64,000 nt of DNA from Glandiceps talaboti (taxonomy: Eukaryota; Hemichordata; Enteropneusta; Spengelidae): NCBI RefSeq assembly GCF_964340395.1, contig NC_135564.1, positions 6,490,361 to 6,554,360 on the forward strand. Direction: 5' to 3'. A program made the position numbers and the translations under genes. The notes beneath the pieces are model-generated. The model was not told where the DNA came from, did no database searches, and worked only from the letters and a program-made list of their open reading frames with translations. This document shows positions 1 through 10,303 of the stretch, piece by piece. Numbering within the stretch: the first letter of the stretch is position 1; every line of letters begins with the position of its first letter.

Positions 1-175
1 GTGAGTGAGTGAGTGAGTGAGCGAGCGAGCGAGCGTGAGTGAGTGAGTGAGTGAGAGAGAGAGAGAGTGAGTGAGTGAGTGAGTGAGTGAGTGAGTGAGT
101 GAGTGAGTGAGTGAGTGAGTGAGTGAGTGAGTGAGTGAGTGAGTGAGTGAGTGAGTGAGTGAGTGAGTGAGTGAG
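1..175. repeat. (GAGT)n microsatellite
   Basis: Nearly pure tetranucleotide GTGA/GAGT array, interrupted near positions 21-68 by GCGA and GA units. It is cut by the window edge, so its full length is unknown. Confidence 0.97.
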
Positions 176-267
176 ATGTTAACGATTAGCGATATTGTAT
201 GCATTTCCTCCGTCAGTTCTCAACAAAACTTGTCACAATTATTACGGCATAAGACCTGACCCACCTA

Positions 268-309
268 ATTATTATTTGTATTCTTTATTTCAGGCCAGCG
301 GCCCATACA
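268..309 (-). mobile_element. Retrotransposon 3'-tail fragment, copy 1
   Basis: Read on the minus strand this is a GGCC-N-GGCC hairpin followed by TGAAATAAAG and a degenerate AAT-rich tail. The same block recurs at 5846-5885 in the same orientation. A short stem followed by a simple A/T-rich tail is typical of 3' ends of CR1/L2-like LINEs and SINEs that use them. The family assignment is inference; the recurrence is seen directly. It lies just beyond the stop codon of the Link-domain gene, so it may be part of that gene's 3' UTR. Confidence 0.5.
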
Positions 310-480
310 AATAAAAAAGAACAGACAGAGGAAACACTAAAATGTAACACTGAAGTGAACCCCCCCCACCCATAAATTAAAGTCTAAAAAGTACAACTCA
401 TTGAGCACTAGTAAAGAATCGACCTACAGTTTTTCCAAAAGTTAGAATGGAATTAGCTAATCATTCCGTTTGTATATTGG

Positions 481-3400
481 TTAATTGTCACTATAGCAAT
501 AAACATCATATTTTTCAAATTTTAATGGGAATCCCCAGTGATGTATGCCAATCCTATTGCCACAATTGATATCCACCACGTGTATTGGGTATCTCACACT
601 TCCGTCGGCTAACCACCCAGCTCTACAATGTTGGAAACAATTTTCCCATGCTTCCTGTAGTTGTTCTGGAGTTGCTAGCTGGGCATCAAAGTCACGACAC
701 TTTTTCACAGCTTCATAAAATGACAGAGAGTATCTGCCATTCGGTCCTTCTCTACGGAATACTTTCGTTTGTCCTGCAAAGGAAAACGGTTCTTTTTTTT
801 AGTATGATATACAGTTATGTAATTTATTAACCAATTGTCAGTATTGCCAGTTAGAGTATAATTTTCTGCTGACGCCTCTGCGCAGAGCCACCATAAAAAA
901 GCTACCGTGGCCGAAGACGACAAATCGGTCCACTTGAGTTAGAAGACCGACACTTGTACTAGAAGACTGACACTTGAATTAGAAGACCGACACTTGAACT
1001 AGAAGACCGACACTTGAATTAGAAGACCGATTTTTGAATTAGAAGACCAACGCTTGAATTAGAAGACCGACACTTGAATTAGAAGACCGATTTTTGAATT
1101 AGAAGACCGATACTTGAATTAGAAGACCGATTTGTCGTCTTCGGCCTCGGTAAAAAGCTAATGGTTTTGCTACAATGCCAATCATATCATATGCAGGACA
1201 TTCTCGACCATTCTCGTCATACATGAATGACATGTGTCAATGTACCAACGTGGCATGCTGGATAAAATTCGGTTCTATGCAACAATAGATAAGATGTCAC
1301 CTAATTTGTAAATTCCATTACTTATACTTAAAAATCAATTGGGTAAACATATATTGGATGTACTTAGTGACACTGGGATTCATTTAATATTAATGCACAG
1401 GGACGCATACTGTTGCCTGGATTTAAAATTTATACCAGCGATTGATACGAACTGTCGAAGAGTGTCGCTATGAACAAGCGTATTCTCCACACTACGTACG
1501 CTGGCTGAATACATACATTGCATTCAAAAAGTGTTACAATCAAGTGTTCTAGTATGTGTGCAATAACTGAACACATGCCTTTAGAGTGTAGGCAGTAATA
1601 TTCGATTTCAGGTACAGAGAATTAGCTAAAAATCATACCACAAGGTGTAGTTTCATATATATTGGTGGCAGCAGAGCTTTGTTCCGGTGATGATGCACTA
1701 GTGACAAAAGCAGTAGTACTAGTAGTAGTAGTGAGTACGGTTGTGCTATCACTGGTTGTCACCGTTGAGGTCGCACTAGTTTCAATGAACCGAGACGATG
1801 GTGAGACAGAGGGTGGTATCGATGGTGGGGTGAGCGATTTGGCTATCAAAGTCGACATCGCTGTTGTTGTCACGGAAGTTGCTGCTGAAACCAAAGAAGT
1901 GTGTACTCATTAACATAAAATAATATGATTAATATAATCAAAATCAACTTGATGTACATTTTATAAGTTGATTGTACGTACTTAGCAATGCAGTCGTAAG
2001 ACTAGTAAATCAGAACTTTCGACAGTTTTTCGTAAATCCGATTGTGACGTTTCTCTGATTTTGGTGGACCTTTAAATGATAGGATACTCTGATAAGTATA
2101 ATTGGTTTCTTAGTGCAGCCTAAAAAAGTAGAGAAATGTTGAGATGGACTTCTATTTATAATGTCGACATGTGTAAATGATATATTTTAAGCAATACACC
2201 ACCTAACCCCTGGGAATGGTATACCAAGAGGTTTTGTCAAAACCGAGTGGCATACCATTCCCAGGGGTGGTTTATCGCTATTATATTATACCAGTATATT
2301 GCAAATATCGGAAACAAGGTAAGGCGCAATGTTTCCTGGTTTCATTTGCGCCCCCATCCCTGCACGGACTGCAACGTTCGTAGACGAACAGTGAACTTGA
2401 CAGCAAAAATTGGATGCGTGCCAACTGTGCATTATCGCTCATTTTAGACGCGCTAGTTCGATGTCTAGACCAATCAGATCTCTCGATTTGCGCTTTTGTG
2501 CCTGCATAGTTGTCATGTAATTTGTGGGTGCATATACACTTAGATTTCAGGTATCAGAATTGGCGTAGGTGAATGCTGGTAGAAGAAGGTATGTTGTATG
2601 GCGTAGAATGCCTGCCAATATTCGAAAAATGCAATACTGGAATGACTATATGCAATACTGGAATGACTACATGCGATAATGCGATGACTACATGCGATAT
2701 GACTTCATGAGATGACTACATGCGATATCACTGCATGAGATGACTACATGCTATATGACTACATGAGGTAACTACATGCGATGTGACTACATGAGATGAC
2801 TACATGCGATGTGACTACATGAGATGACTACATGCGATATGACTACATGAGATGACTACATGCGATATATACAATGACTCTCCACCAGTCTTCCAAGCCC
2901 CCCCCCCCCAGGATATCGAATGGTCTACCCCTAAGAACCTTAATTGGTTTTCAGGGATATTGAAGGACGGCCTTCCACGACGGTTGGGTGACTTAAGCAG
3001 ATATGCACTGTAGCCTTCATCAGAATCGAGTGGACAAAGTTCCTCGATAGCAAAGTGAAGGTGACTTACGACGTCCTTGTAATTATGCCCAAAGCGTCTA
3101 AATAAAATGCAAGACACAGAAGGGTACACACTTCCGTTGGAAGCCTTCAAAGTTTCTATCATTTAGTGATCGCAGGTCTACCAGTAAGGAATGAACACTC
3201 GTCTGTAAATTACGGATTATGGAGGCTATGGTCGATGTGGAAGCCATGGGCAGAGGCCTACGAAAACAATTCAGCACGAGACAACGGAGACCACGTGTAT
3301 TGACCGGTTCATTCTTGACCTGTTTCTTCTTGTTAGACAGTACTCCCTAGCCTGTTGTCATTGCAGTATTGCATATAGTCATTGCAGTATTGCATTTTCG

Positions 3401-4502
3401 AATATTGGCAGGCATTCTACGCCATATATGTTGTGTAATCTCTAACTTTGCTTTCGTGGACTATCATGTACATTTTGTGGAAACCACGGCTCTAACTTGG
3501 AGTCATATTTCCCACCATTACGTGACGACGTCAATCCTACAGGTGCCAGTTTGGCAGGTAACAACAATTTGCATTCCCTCATATGTTCCTCAACTTCTAC
3601 ATGAAAGGTACAGTACTCAGAAACTCTGTTTCTCAGGGTACATTAAATAGTGGTGAACAATAAACAAACTGGAGTACAGAATCTATGCTGAAATCGAACG
3701 AACAAATTTTCAGATCTACGTAAAAAATGGACAGTGAAGGGGAACGTTAACATAAATCGTTTGGATCTGGTAGCAGCCGATCAAAAGCTCGAAAATCAAA
3801 AGGAGACCGACCACCTGGAAACTTTTTCAAGAACTGGAAGAGTTAGAATGTATGGAATGCGTTACACCACGTGCCCAAGTCATTTTCTAATAATATAAAC
3901 TTCAATAAAGGAGACAATAAGGGTAATTTCTAAATTTGATTTCCATCGTTAAATCAATAATCTATGTTTTTGTGTTATTTCTCTTTTCTAATTTTCTACT
4001 GTCACTACAAATCAGTAAACTGGTGTTTTAAGCACGTGGGTGACTTTTTCTGGCCAAATGGAATTACGCCTTCAATGTGAATTTGAAAATTCTGGAAACA
4101 GGTAATACTGAAGACATTCTATTGGAAAGTAATACAAAACAGAATTAAGCACTAAATTCCTTTATTGAAGTGTATATTAGAAAATAATTTGACCACTTGA
4201 TGTTACGCATTGTGAACAGGTGACTTATTTAAAAAATGACATATTTTGAAACAAAACACTTGGAAATTCACTGAAATAAAAAGACCAGTGTTATTACTGT
4301 CCCTACCTTTAGATTTTGGTGACATCACGACGAAGGCCGCAAGACCTATCACCAATACAGCGGCTACAGATCCACCAATAACTAAACCTACAACGAGTTT
4401 GCGACGTGGCTTTATCTTATTTTCTCTCCGCTCGATCGTATCGGTATCTAAGTATACACAAGACTCGTCGCTATATATGCGTTCGAATCCCACTGTCGAC
4501 AT
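481..4502 (-). CDS. Type II membrane protein with C-terminal Link domain, three exons, complete
   Basis: Predicted cell-surface receptor for hyaluronan or a similar glycan. Coding exons: 4502-4307, 1884-1639 and 773-481. Both introns are phase 1 with consensus ends (GTAGGG...TTTCAG, GTATGA...TTGCAG), and the total of 735 nt gives 244 residues. Residues 1-35 are cytosolic and end in a basic cluster (RRENKIKPRRK). Residues 36-60 are a hydrophobic segment rich in G, A, V and L. Residues 66-146 are a Ser/Thr/Pro-rich stalk suited to O-glycosylation. Residues 148-244 are a Link module with ATPEQLQEAW, AGWLADGSVRYPI and KYDVYCY and the four canonical cysteines (173, 197, 218, 240). Cys147 and Cys193 are extra and could form a third disulfide. 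Positive-inside charge and the long N-terminal region favour a signal anchor (N-in, C-out). Known vertebrate membrane Link proteins (CD44, LYVE1, stabilins) are type I. No orthologue is recognised. Exon structure is well supported; ligand and topology are inferred. Confidence 0.85.
903..1152. mobile_element. 250-bp foldback element with internal 20-bp minisatellite
   Basis: The ends are 28-bp inverted repeats (903-930 and 1125-1152) with one mismatch, starting TACCG(T/A)GGCCGAAGACGAC. AAAAGC directly flanks both sides (897-902 and 1153-1158) and looks like a target-site duplication. The interior is about ten copies of a 20-bp unit, CACTTGAATTAGAAGACCGA, some with TTTTT in place of ACACT. It sits in intron 2 of the Link-domain gene and has no coding capacity. 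Confidence 0.85.
2199..2272. repeat. Imperfect palindrome, hairpin-forming
   Basis: Arms of about 25 bp contain CCCCTGGGAATGGTATACC and its near-complement GGCATACCATTCCCAGGGG around a loop of about 20 bp. It lies in intron 1 of the Link-domain gene. It may be a miniature transposon or the tip of a larger element. Confidence 0.75.
2597..3426. mobile_element. 830-bp foldback transposon carrying a gene fragment
   Basis: Terminal inverted repeats of about 65 bp (2597-2662 and 3358-3426) share TATGGCGTAGAATGCCTGCC and the following AATATTCG block with 1-2 mismatches. TATGTTG flanks both sides (2590-2596 and 3427-3433), a plausible 7-8-bp target-site duplication. Subterminal sequence 2640-2875 is a tandem array of units like GATGACTACATGCGATAT. 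The middle holds a fragment of an integrase-type gene (separate entry). It is inserted in intron 1 of the Link-domain gene. Confidence 0.8.
2905..3162 (-). pseudogene. Fragment of integrase-core (rve-like) repetitive gene
   Basis: A minus-strand reading frame of about 85 residues contains EELCPLDSDEGYSAYLL followed by RRGRPSFNIPENQLRFL. A G-R-P-x-F-x-I-x-x-x-Q-L-x-F-L motif just before a helix-turn-helix is known from multicopy invertebrate and fish genes with a C-terminal integrase core. Only the pre-HTH piece is present. The frame runs into a C-tract at about 2900, and an upstream stop and probable frame change precede it. It is interpreted as a captured or decayed fragment inside the foldback element. 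Family recognition is from memory and moderate. Confidence 0.5.
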
Positions 4503-4584
4503 GTCGTATAATTGTAAATATGCGTATATACCGAAATAGGGTGATATGTTTGAAGAGTTTAGGTGACTAGTATTGATACTGAGG

Positions 4585-4632
4585 TGAACTATACGACGGG
4601 CAAACTAACTCTGGTTACGCTCTTTATATACT
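4585..4632 (-). promoter_or_regulatory. Putative TATA promoter of the Link-domain gene
   Basis: On the minus strand TATATAAAGAG (4621-4631) lies about 120 nt upstream of the ATG at 4502. Transcription starting 25-35 nt downstream would give a 5' UTR of about 90 nt. Position and motif fit a TATA core promoter; no transcript evidence is available. Confidence 0.5.
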
Positions 4633-4698
4633 GTAGAAATATATATCACGTCAAATTATACCTGTCACATAGCACTTAATACCGGTAGTGTAGTGTGC

Positions 4699-4745
4699 AA
4701 ATCCCGGGGGTGGTACCAGTGGCCAGCTCTGGTAGGGGCATTCCA
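4699..4745 (+). repeat. Dispersed repeat, copy 1 (partner at 31028-31085)
   Basis: The block GGGGTGGTACCAGTGGCCAG plus the following CTCTGGTAGGGG matches 31028-31085 closely. It is part of a dispersed repeat of unknown class. Confidence 0.6.
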
Positions 4746-4830
4746 AATTTTTTCATGTCGAACTGCCTAAACAATAACAAAAACGTCCGGTTGTGAAATC
4801 ATGTTCGTGTGAAGGCAACAGGCCAGTCCG

Positions 4831-5099
4831 ACCACAGGGGACCCAGGAACCGTGTGACAAACAAAACAAAACAAACAAACAAACAAACAAACAAACAAAA
4901 AAATAAATAAATAAATAAATAAATAAATGAATACATAAATAAATAAATAAATAAACTTATAATATTATTTTATTTGTCCCTATACTTGTCGTTCGTTTGC
5001 TTGTTCATTTGTCATTTATTTGATAGTTTATTTATTTATTTATCTATTTGTTTGTTTGTTTTGTTTTGTTTGTCACACGGTTCCTGGGTCCCCTGTGGT
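4831..5099. mobile_element. 269-bp foldback MITE
   Basis: Near-perfect inverted repeats of at least 45 bp start ACCACAGGGGACCCAGGAAC at the left and end in its complement at the right. The arms run on through CAAAC-rich sequence into an interior of AAAT/AAAC simple repeats (4861-4960 and their complement near 4990-5070). It has no coding capacity. Confidence 0.85.
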
Positions 5100-5236
5100 A
5101 GAACAAGAAACTAAAAACTGTACTTGATACACAGAACAAAACATGCTGAAACAATCATCAAAAGTTACAGCTACTGTCCCTTTAAATCTGTCCACATAAT
5201 TTCCATCCATGTATCAGTGAATTTGTCATTTTGAGA

Positions 5237-5340
5237 TGGGGGGGGGGGGGGGGTGTCACATTTTAGGACTTGGGATTGGGGGGAGGGTCACATTTTGGAA
5301 AAAGGAGTAGGGAGAGTGTCACATTTTACAGCTCAGACAT
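5237..5340. repeat. G-rich short tandem repeat
   Basis: A run of about 16 G is followed by three degenerate copies of GGGTCACATTTTRGGA. The G-runs could form quadruplex structure. No gene is seen. Confidence 0.7.
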
Positions 5341-5616
5341 ACATACCCTAGATCCTGCGGCTCATCCCCTCGTAATTACTGAAGGCTCCCTTATACATTT
5401 TCTGCCTTGAAAATTTACATTATTGGTTAATACTAGTAACTTCCCCCCGATTAATGTGCAGTGTACGGCAACATCAAATACTGGGGTCGAAGCCATCAAG
5501 ATGTCACACATTGCGCATGCATGCACTACATGCTGTTGACCGGTCAAACTGTCCATTCTTTGTTTTTACCTTTCGTAAGGAAGGTTATAATATACCGATG
5601 AAGTCTGTGTGTCTGT

Positions 5617-5655
5617 GCGTACATGTGTGCGTGTGTGTGTGTGTGTGTGTGTCTG
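5617..5655. repeat. (GT)n microsatellite
   Basis: GT dinucleotide run with minor interruptions, in intergenic sequence. Confidence 0.95.
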
Positions 5656-5845
5656 TATCACGATTTCCGAAAAAAACGGCTGCATCAATTCAAACAAAAT
5701 TTCATAGACATGTTCCGTAGGATAATGGCCAGAACTGATTAGGTTTTGGTAATAATCCGATGAATATTAATGACCAATTTGAGTAATTAATTGATCTTAG
5801 TATGTTCAAGTCAGGTTACATGTACATGTAATTCATATCATATCA

Positions 5846-5885
5846 TATTATTATTATTCTTTATTTCAGGCCAGTGGCCCATATA
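5846..5885 (-). mobile_element. Retrotransposon 3'-tail fragment, copy 2
   Basis: Second copy of the block at 268-309: on the minus strand GGGCCACTGGCCTGAAATAAAG followed by AATAATAATATG. The identical orientation and tail support a LINE/SINE 3' end. Confidence 0.5.
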
Positions 5886-6389
5886 AAGTTTTGATCTTGT
5901 TGTTGTTGAAAATCACTGTTCAAGATGTCAGTCAGTGAGTGTGTAGACACACATGGGATCAAGTTCAGCCATATTGGATATTACAGTGCCAACAAATCCG
6001 ATCTCTGTCATAAAATTGCTACTATGATACTCGATAATTATGGTAGGCAAGCCTGTATTTATGATCGTCAGAGTGGGCAGGACAAAGAGTATGGTCCACA
6101 GCAATCAAACTACTATAACTATAACTGTTGGATTTACAAATAATCTGAATGATAAAAATGTCAACATCTTTGACATGACATCTGAATACTATACCTCGGA
6201 AATGAGAATGCAACTTGGGATGTCAACAGTACACGGGTTGATGTCAGTGTTACAGAGATAACACAGTGTTCTTCCCTGATAAGATTTTGTAGTTGTATTG
6301 TTATGTGTTAAGTGTATCTCAGAGGTGAACATTTATGTACACATTTCATTGAAATAATAGCAAGATACACTTGGGTGTAAAAAAAACCT

Positions 6390-6839
6390 GTGTGGTTCCA
6401 ATTACATTCAGTAGTTTTGGAGATTTTTGAAAGTTTTACCCCAAAAAATTATATTTTAAAACCTAATTTGCATATTTATGGCCTGGTCAAATTCTCTTGA
6501 ACAAAAATAAGTTGACGCCACCTTCACACCAAATTTCAGCTCAATTGGCCAAGTAGTTTTGGAGAAGAAGATTTTTAAAGTATTTTTACAAAAAAGTTCT
6601 ATTTTAGACTTAATTTGCATAATTATGACCCAGTCAAATTCTCTTGAACAAAATTAGATCTGGGCATATAAAGACACCTTCACACTAAATTTCAGCTCAA
6701 TAAGGCCATTAGTTTTGGAGAAGAAGATTGAAATATCAAAAGTTGACAGAAGGATGATGGACGGAGGGATGATGGTCAAAGGTCAGACATAAACTTACCC
6801 CTATAGCTCCGTTGACTGTCTTCGACAGCGGAGATAAAA
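6390..6839 (+). repeat. Dispersed element with conserved 3' hairpin and A-tail
   Basis: Internally repetitive: segments such as TTAATTTGCATAATTATGACC, with CTCTTGAACAAA and TTTCAGCTCAAT, recur every 150-170 bp. The element ends with a hairpin, CTCCGTTGACTGTC-TTC-GACAGCGGAG, then ATAAAAA. A similar end, GCTGACAGCGGAGCTAAAAA, closes the block at 62690-63375. The 3' hairpin plus A-tail suggests a non-autonomous retroelement; the class is unknown. Confidence 0.6.
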
Positions 6840-6864
6840 AATGTATAGTAAATAAGAGGACCAA

Positions 6865-6963
6865 TGATATCATATGAAACAAATAACTACTTTACAGCAT
6901 AGTGGAAGACCTGAACAGCAGAACCCCTTCTACACATTACAAAATAAAAAACACCCCCCCCCC

Positions 6964-6994
<31 letters not shown>

Positions 6995-7125
6995 AAAAAA
7001 TAAAAAAAAAATAAATAAAAACCCCACCAAAACAACAACAAGCAAACAAACAAACAAACAAAAAGAACAACAACAAAACAAACCAGCAGAGCTATTCTGA
7101 CCGATAGGTCACTTGTTAGACTTAA
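6865..7125 (-). repeat. Dispersed repeat with long A/T tracts, copy 1
   Basis: On the minus strand it contains GACCTATCGGTCAGAATAGC, then T-rich sequence, then GTGTAGAAGKGGTTC and CAGGTCTTC. The same order occurs on the plus strand at 61065-61215. A pure A-run at 6964-6992 and a C-run precede it. Open frames here are poly-Phe artefacts. Confidence 0.65.
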
Positions 7126-7340
7126 TTTGCATATTAATGACCCTGTCAATTTGTCTTGAACAAACTTATATATCTGTTCGTCCCAAGACCGTCACACAAG
7201 AAATTTCAACTCAATTGGACCAATAGTATTGGAGAAGATTTTTGAAGCATTTTACCTAATTTGCATATTAATGACCTTGTCAATTTGTCTTGACCAAACT
7301 GATATCTGTTCATCCCAAAACAGGGGGGGGGGGGGGGTAG
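7120..7340 (+). repeat. Further copies of the octamer-containing repeat
   Basis: Two copies of the segment with TTAATTTGCATATTAATGAC, then CTTGTCAATTTGTCTTGA, matching units at 6460-6700. A G-run at 7322-7336 ends the block. Confidence 0.6.
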
Positions 7341-9720
7341 ATGCCATGTAATAAAGTAATGATTCGAAAAGCTGTTTCTTTTTCTAAATCAATTTTAACT
7401 GTTCTTTTGTTGGTTTTAATTTACTTGTCTGTTTTTCAATAAACCAACTCTACTATGATTACCTTATTAATTATTAATAATTAATAATTAATGAGTTAGT
7501 TGTACTGAGTGCCCTCACCCGGTGACCCTTCCTTATCCCTATTCATCATGAAAAAAGTGAATATTCATGAGAGATGTTTTACACTGAAGGGAATAAGGAC
7601 TCAGGAGTCATGAATATTCATTGAGCAACAATGAATATATTATTTCTGTTGACTCCCATGATGCAATAGCCCATAGCAAAGATACCCTATAAAGGCACAA
7701 GATCAACTTGATGTTTCTCTGAAATCGTAAGTAATTGTATGTGATGTAAAATCATGAAATGATTTTCTAGAACTCATCGTTGATGTGAATGTGTAGAGTG
7801 GTGTTCCCCTTTAATGATGACAATAACAATGACGCATCACAAGCAAAAGAATCAGTCGAGTCAACATTTATACATACTTTAGATTTCAATGCAAATTTAT
7901 TCCAAGTTCTATAATATCCTTGTCTGTGATAATATTGAGCATTTTGCACAGTATATCTAGAATTTCTACACCAGATAGTTATCTTTTTTGTATCATTACA
8001 AATTGAAGACCAATAAAATGACATGACATATAAAAACCAAACACATGGTAACCAAATAAAATCAAACACACACATAGAAGAATTTGTAAAAGTAACATAA
8101 AAGCACACACACAATTGAGCATAGTACTGGCTATACCTATGCTTCCTGTGCTACCGTGGTAACCATCTATTCCTTTGTAACTATGGTACCCAAATTTGTT
8201 CCTACATTTTTTATACCCTGGCTTAGCAGGCTTTATTTTCCATAGGGTACTTGGTATATTCTTTTTGTCTCTGGTTAAAAAATCACACCATGAAAGATAG
8301 TGCTCTATAATACATTGTACACAGTACATTTTTTTTTCATTTTGTCAGAAGAATCTTAGAGAGTCTAATGTATAAATTACACAAAAATATGGTTAGTTCA
8401 GCTAAATTATATCTTCATCTTGCTCTTTGTGTCTGCTTAATGGCATATATTGAAGAACAATAAATTACAGCTCCTAAAATATTACATGTGTAGTATCCTA
8501 CAACTTTGAGTAGCCGGCCTTTAGCAAGACCACAGGGACATGCCGCATATTTCATATAACATGTTATTATTTTTTTTCTTTCAATTTTATATATCATTTT
8601 CATTTGGTCAATTCTTATAGTTAATCATGGAGGTTACAAGCATAAAGCTTGTGTAGAAATCAAATTAAATATGTATGCTTCACGGCTATAGTCTAAAATG
8701 TGTGTGTCGTGCTTGTTACACAGCACTTCAAACATGGGTGTTGACTCCCAGTATTTGCTAAGCAAAGAATGGGTTTTGGAGCTCTATTCTTGACACAATA
8801 GCAAACTTTGAGGGTACCCAAGAACCTTTTGTACACATTTCCCATAATGCAGCATTCAAGATGTCAGATTTGTAATAAAAGTCCATGTAAAAAAAACCAA
8901 ATGAATAATGGAATCGCCTTGATCATCTTTTAGTATGTACAAGTGCATGAAACAAGTATGCACACATATGGTCTGCATCACATACCTGTATGACTATGTT
9001 TCACATAAAATATGTTTAACATGAAACATTTGCAGACATTAGAAATGCATTTTTTCTAGTTCTCACTTCTTCCAAATAATGACATAAGAGAATTTCAAAA
9101 TTTGTCTTGATAATATTTGAAAGTTTTAAACATGTCATGTCACATTTCATTAAAATTCTGATTATTTCAGAGCAAATAATTTTAAAAGAAAATTTGTTAA
9201 TTATACATATAAGACTCCTACAATGGTAAGCTTGCATTATAACTGTTTATCTGTAAAGTATGTAAATTAGTTTCCCTGTGTAAATGCTTTCAAGCAGCAT
9301 CAGGTTTGCCTTTCTCACTTTTCAGAAAATATATACAACTTACAGCCTCTATTTACCACTAATCTAATATTTATTTGAGAATATCAAAACCTCCTTCAGG
9401 TGTTTAAGATTTTTGCTGATTAGGACAAAAGATTATGGTGCAAAATTATCAAATTTAACACCTTTATCCCCTCACAAATAGTTTTGACATGGCCTGTTCA
9501 CTGCACATTTCAGTTACATTGTTAATTGTCCTACTTCCTAGAACTCGTACTCAAAGCTTGTACTGATAACAGTTCACATTGATTAAGTTAGGGACATCCC
9601 AAATGTCATTATCTAACCCCTGTATGTTAACTTCACATAATTACATGTACATTATATGTAGATTATCACATGCTGCTACGCTGATCATTTAATTTTAATT
9701 CCTGTAATCATCCCAGTAAT
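7341..9720. other. No supported gene
   Basis: AT-rich sequence with only short ORFs lacking recognisable domains; the longest, minus strand 7767-8329, are hydrophobic and low complexity. A TAATTATTAATAATTAATAA palindromic stretch lies at 7468-7490. I see no splice-consistent coding exon. Confidence 0.6.
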
Positions 9721-10303
9721 GTGTGTAAATTTACATAATGACTTCATTTGAATAATGATGGTCTGACTAGTTGTGTACATTTACATAATGACTTCATTTG
9801 AATAATGATAGTCTGACGTGTACATTTACCTAATGACTTCATTTGAATAATGATGGTCTGATTAGTTGTGTACATTTACATAATGACCTCATTTGAATAA
9901 TGATAGTCTGACGTGTACATTTACCTAATGACTTCATTTGAATAATTATAGTCTGACTAGTTGTGTACATTTACATAATGACTTCATTTGAATAATTATA
10001 GTCTGACGTGTACATTTACATAATGACCTCATGTGTACAATGATGGTCTGGCTAGTTGTACATTTACATAATGACTTCATTTGAATAATGATAGTCTGAC
10101 TAGTGTACATTTACATAATGACCTCATTTGAATAATGATGGTCTGACTAGTTGTGTACATGTACATAATGACTAACTAATTTGAATAGTGATAGTCTGAC
10201 TAGTTGTGCACATGTACATAATGACTTCATTTGAATAATAATAGTGTGACTAGTTGTGCACATTTACATAATGGCTTCATTTGAATAATGATAGTCTGAC
10301 TAG
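9721..10303. repeat. Minisatellite, ~50-bp unit, about 11 copies
   Basis: Tandem copies of a unit containing ACATTTACATAATGACTTCA, then TTTGAATAATGATAGTCTGA, then CTAGTTGTGT. Short and long variants alternate, differing by presence of the CTAGTTGT part, which suggests a two-unit higher-order pattern. Confidence 0.92.

Noticed and set aside
4470-4490. GTTCGAATCCC resembling a tRNA T-arm/B box
   Set aside because: It lies inside the first coding exon of the Link-domain gene and no tRNA fold or A box fits around it.
6887-7149. Hydrophobic minus-strand ORFs rich in Phe
   Set aside because: They read a poly-A/AAAT tract of a dispersed repeat on the opposite strand.
7767-8329. Two overlapping minus-strand ORFs of about 115 codons
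   Set aside because: Low-complexity hydrophobic, Cys/Phe-rich translation of AT-rich sequence; no homologue recognised and no exon structure.
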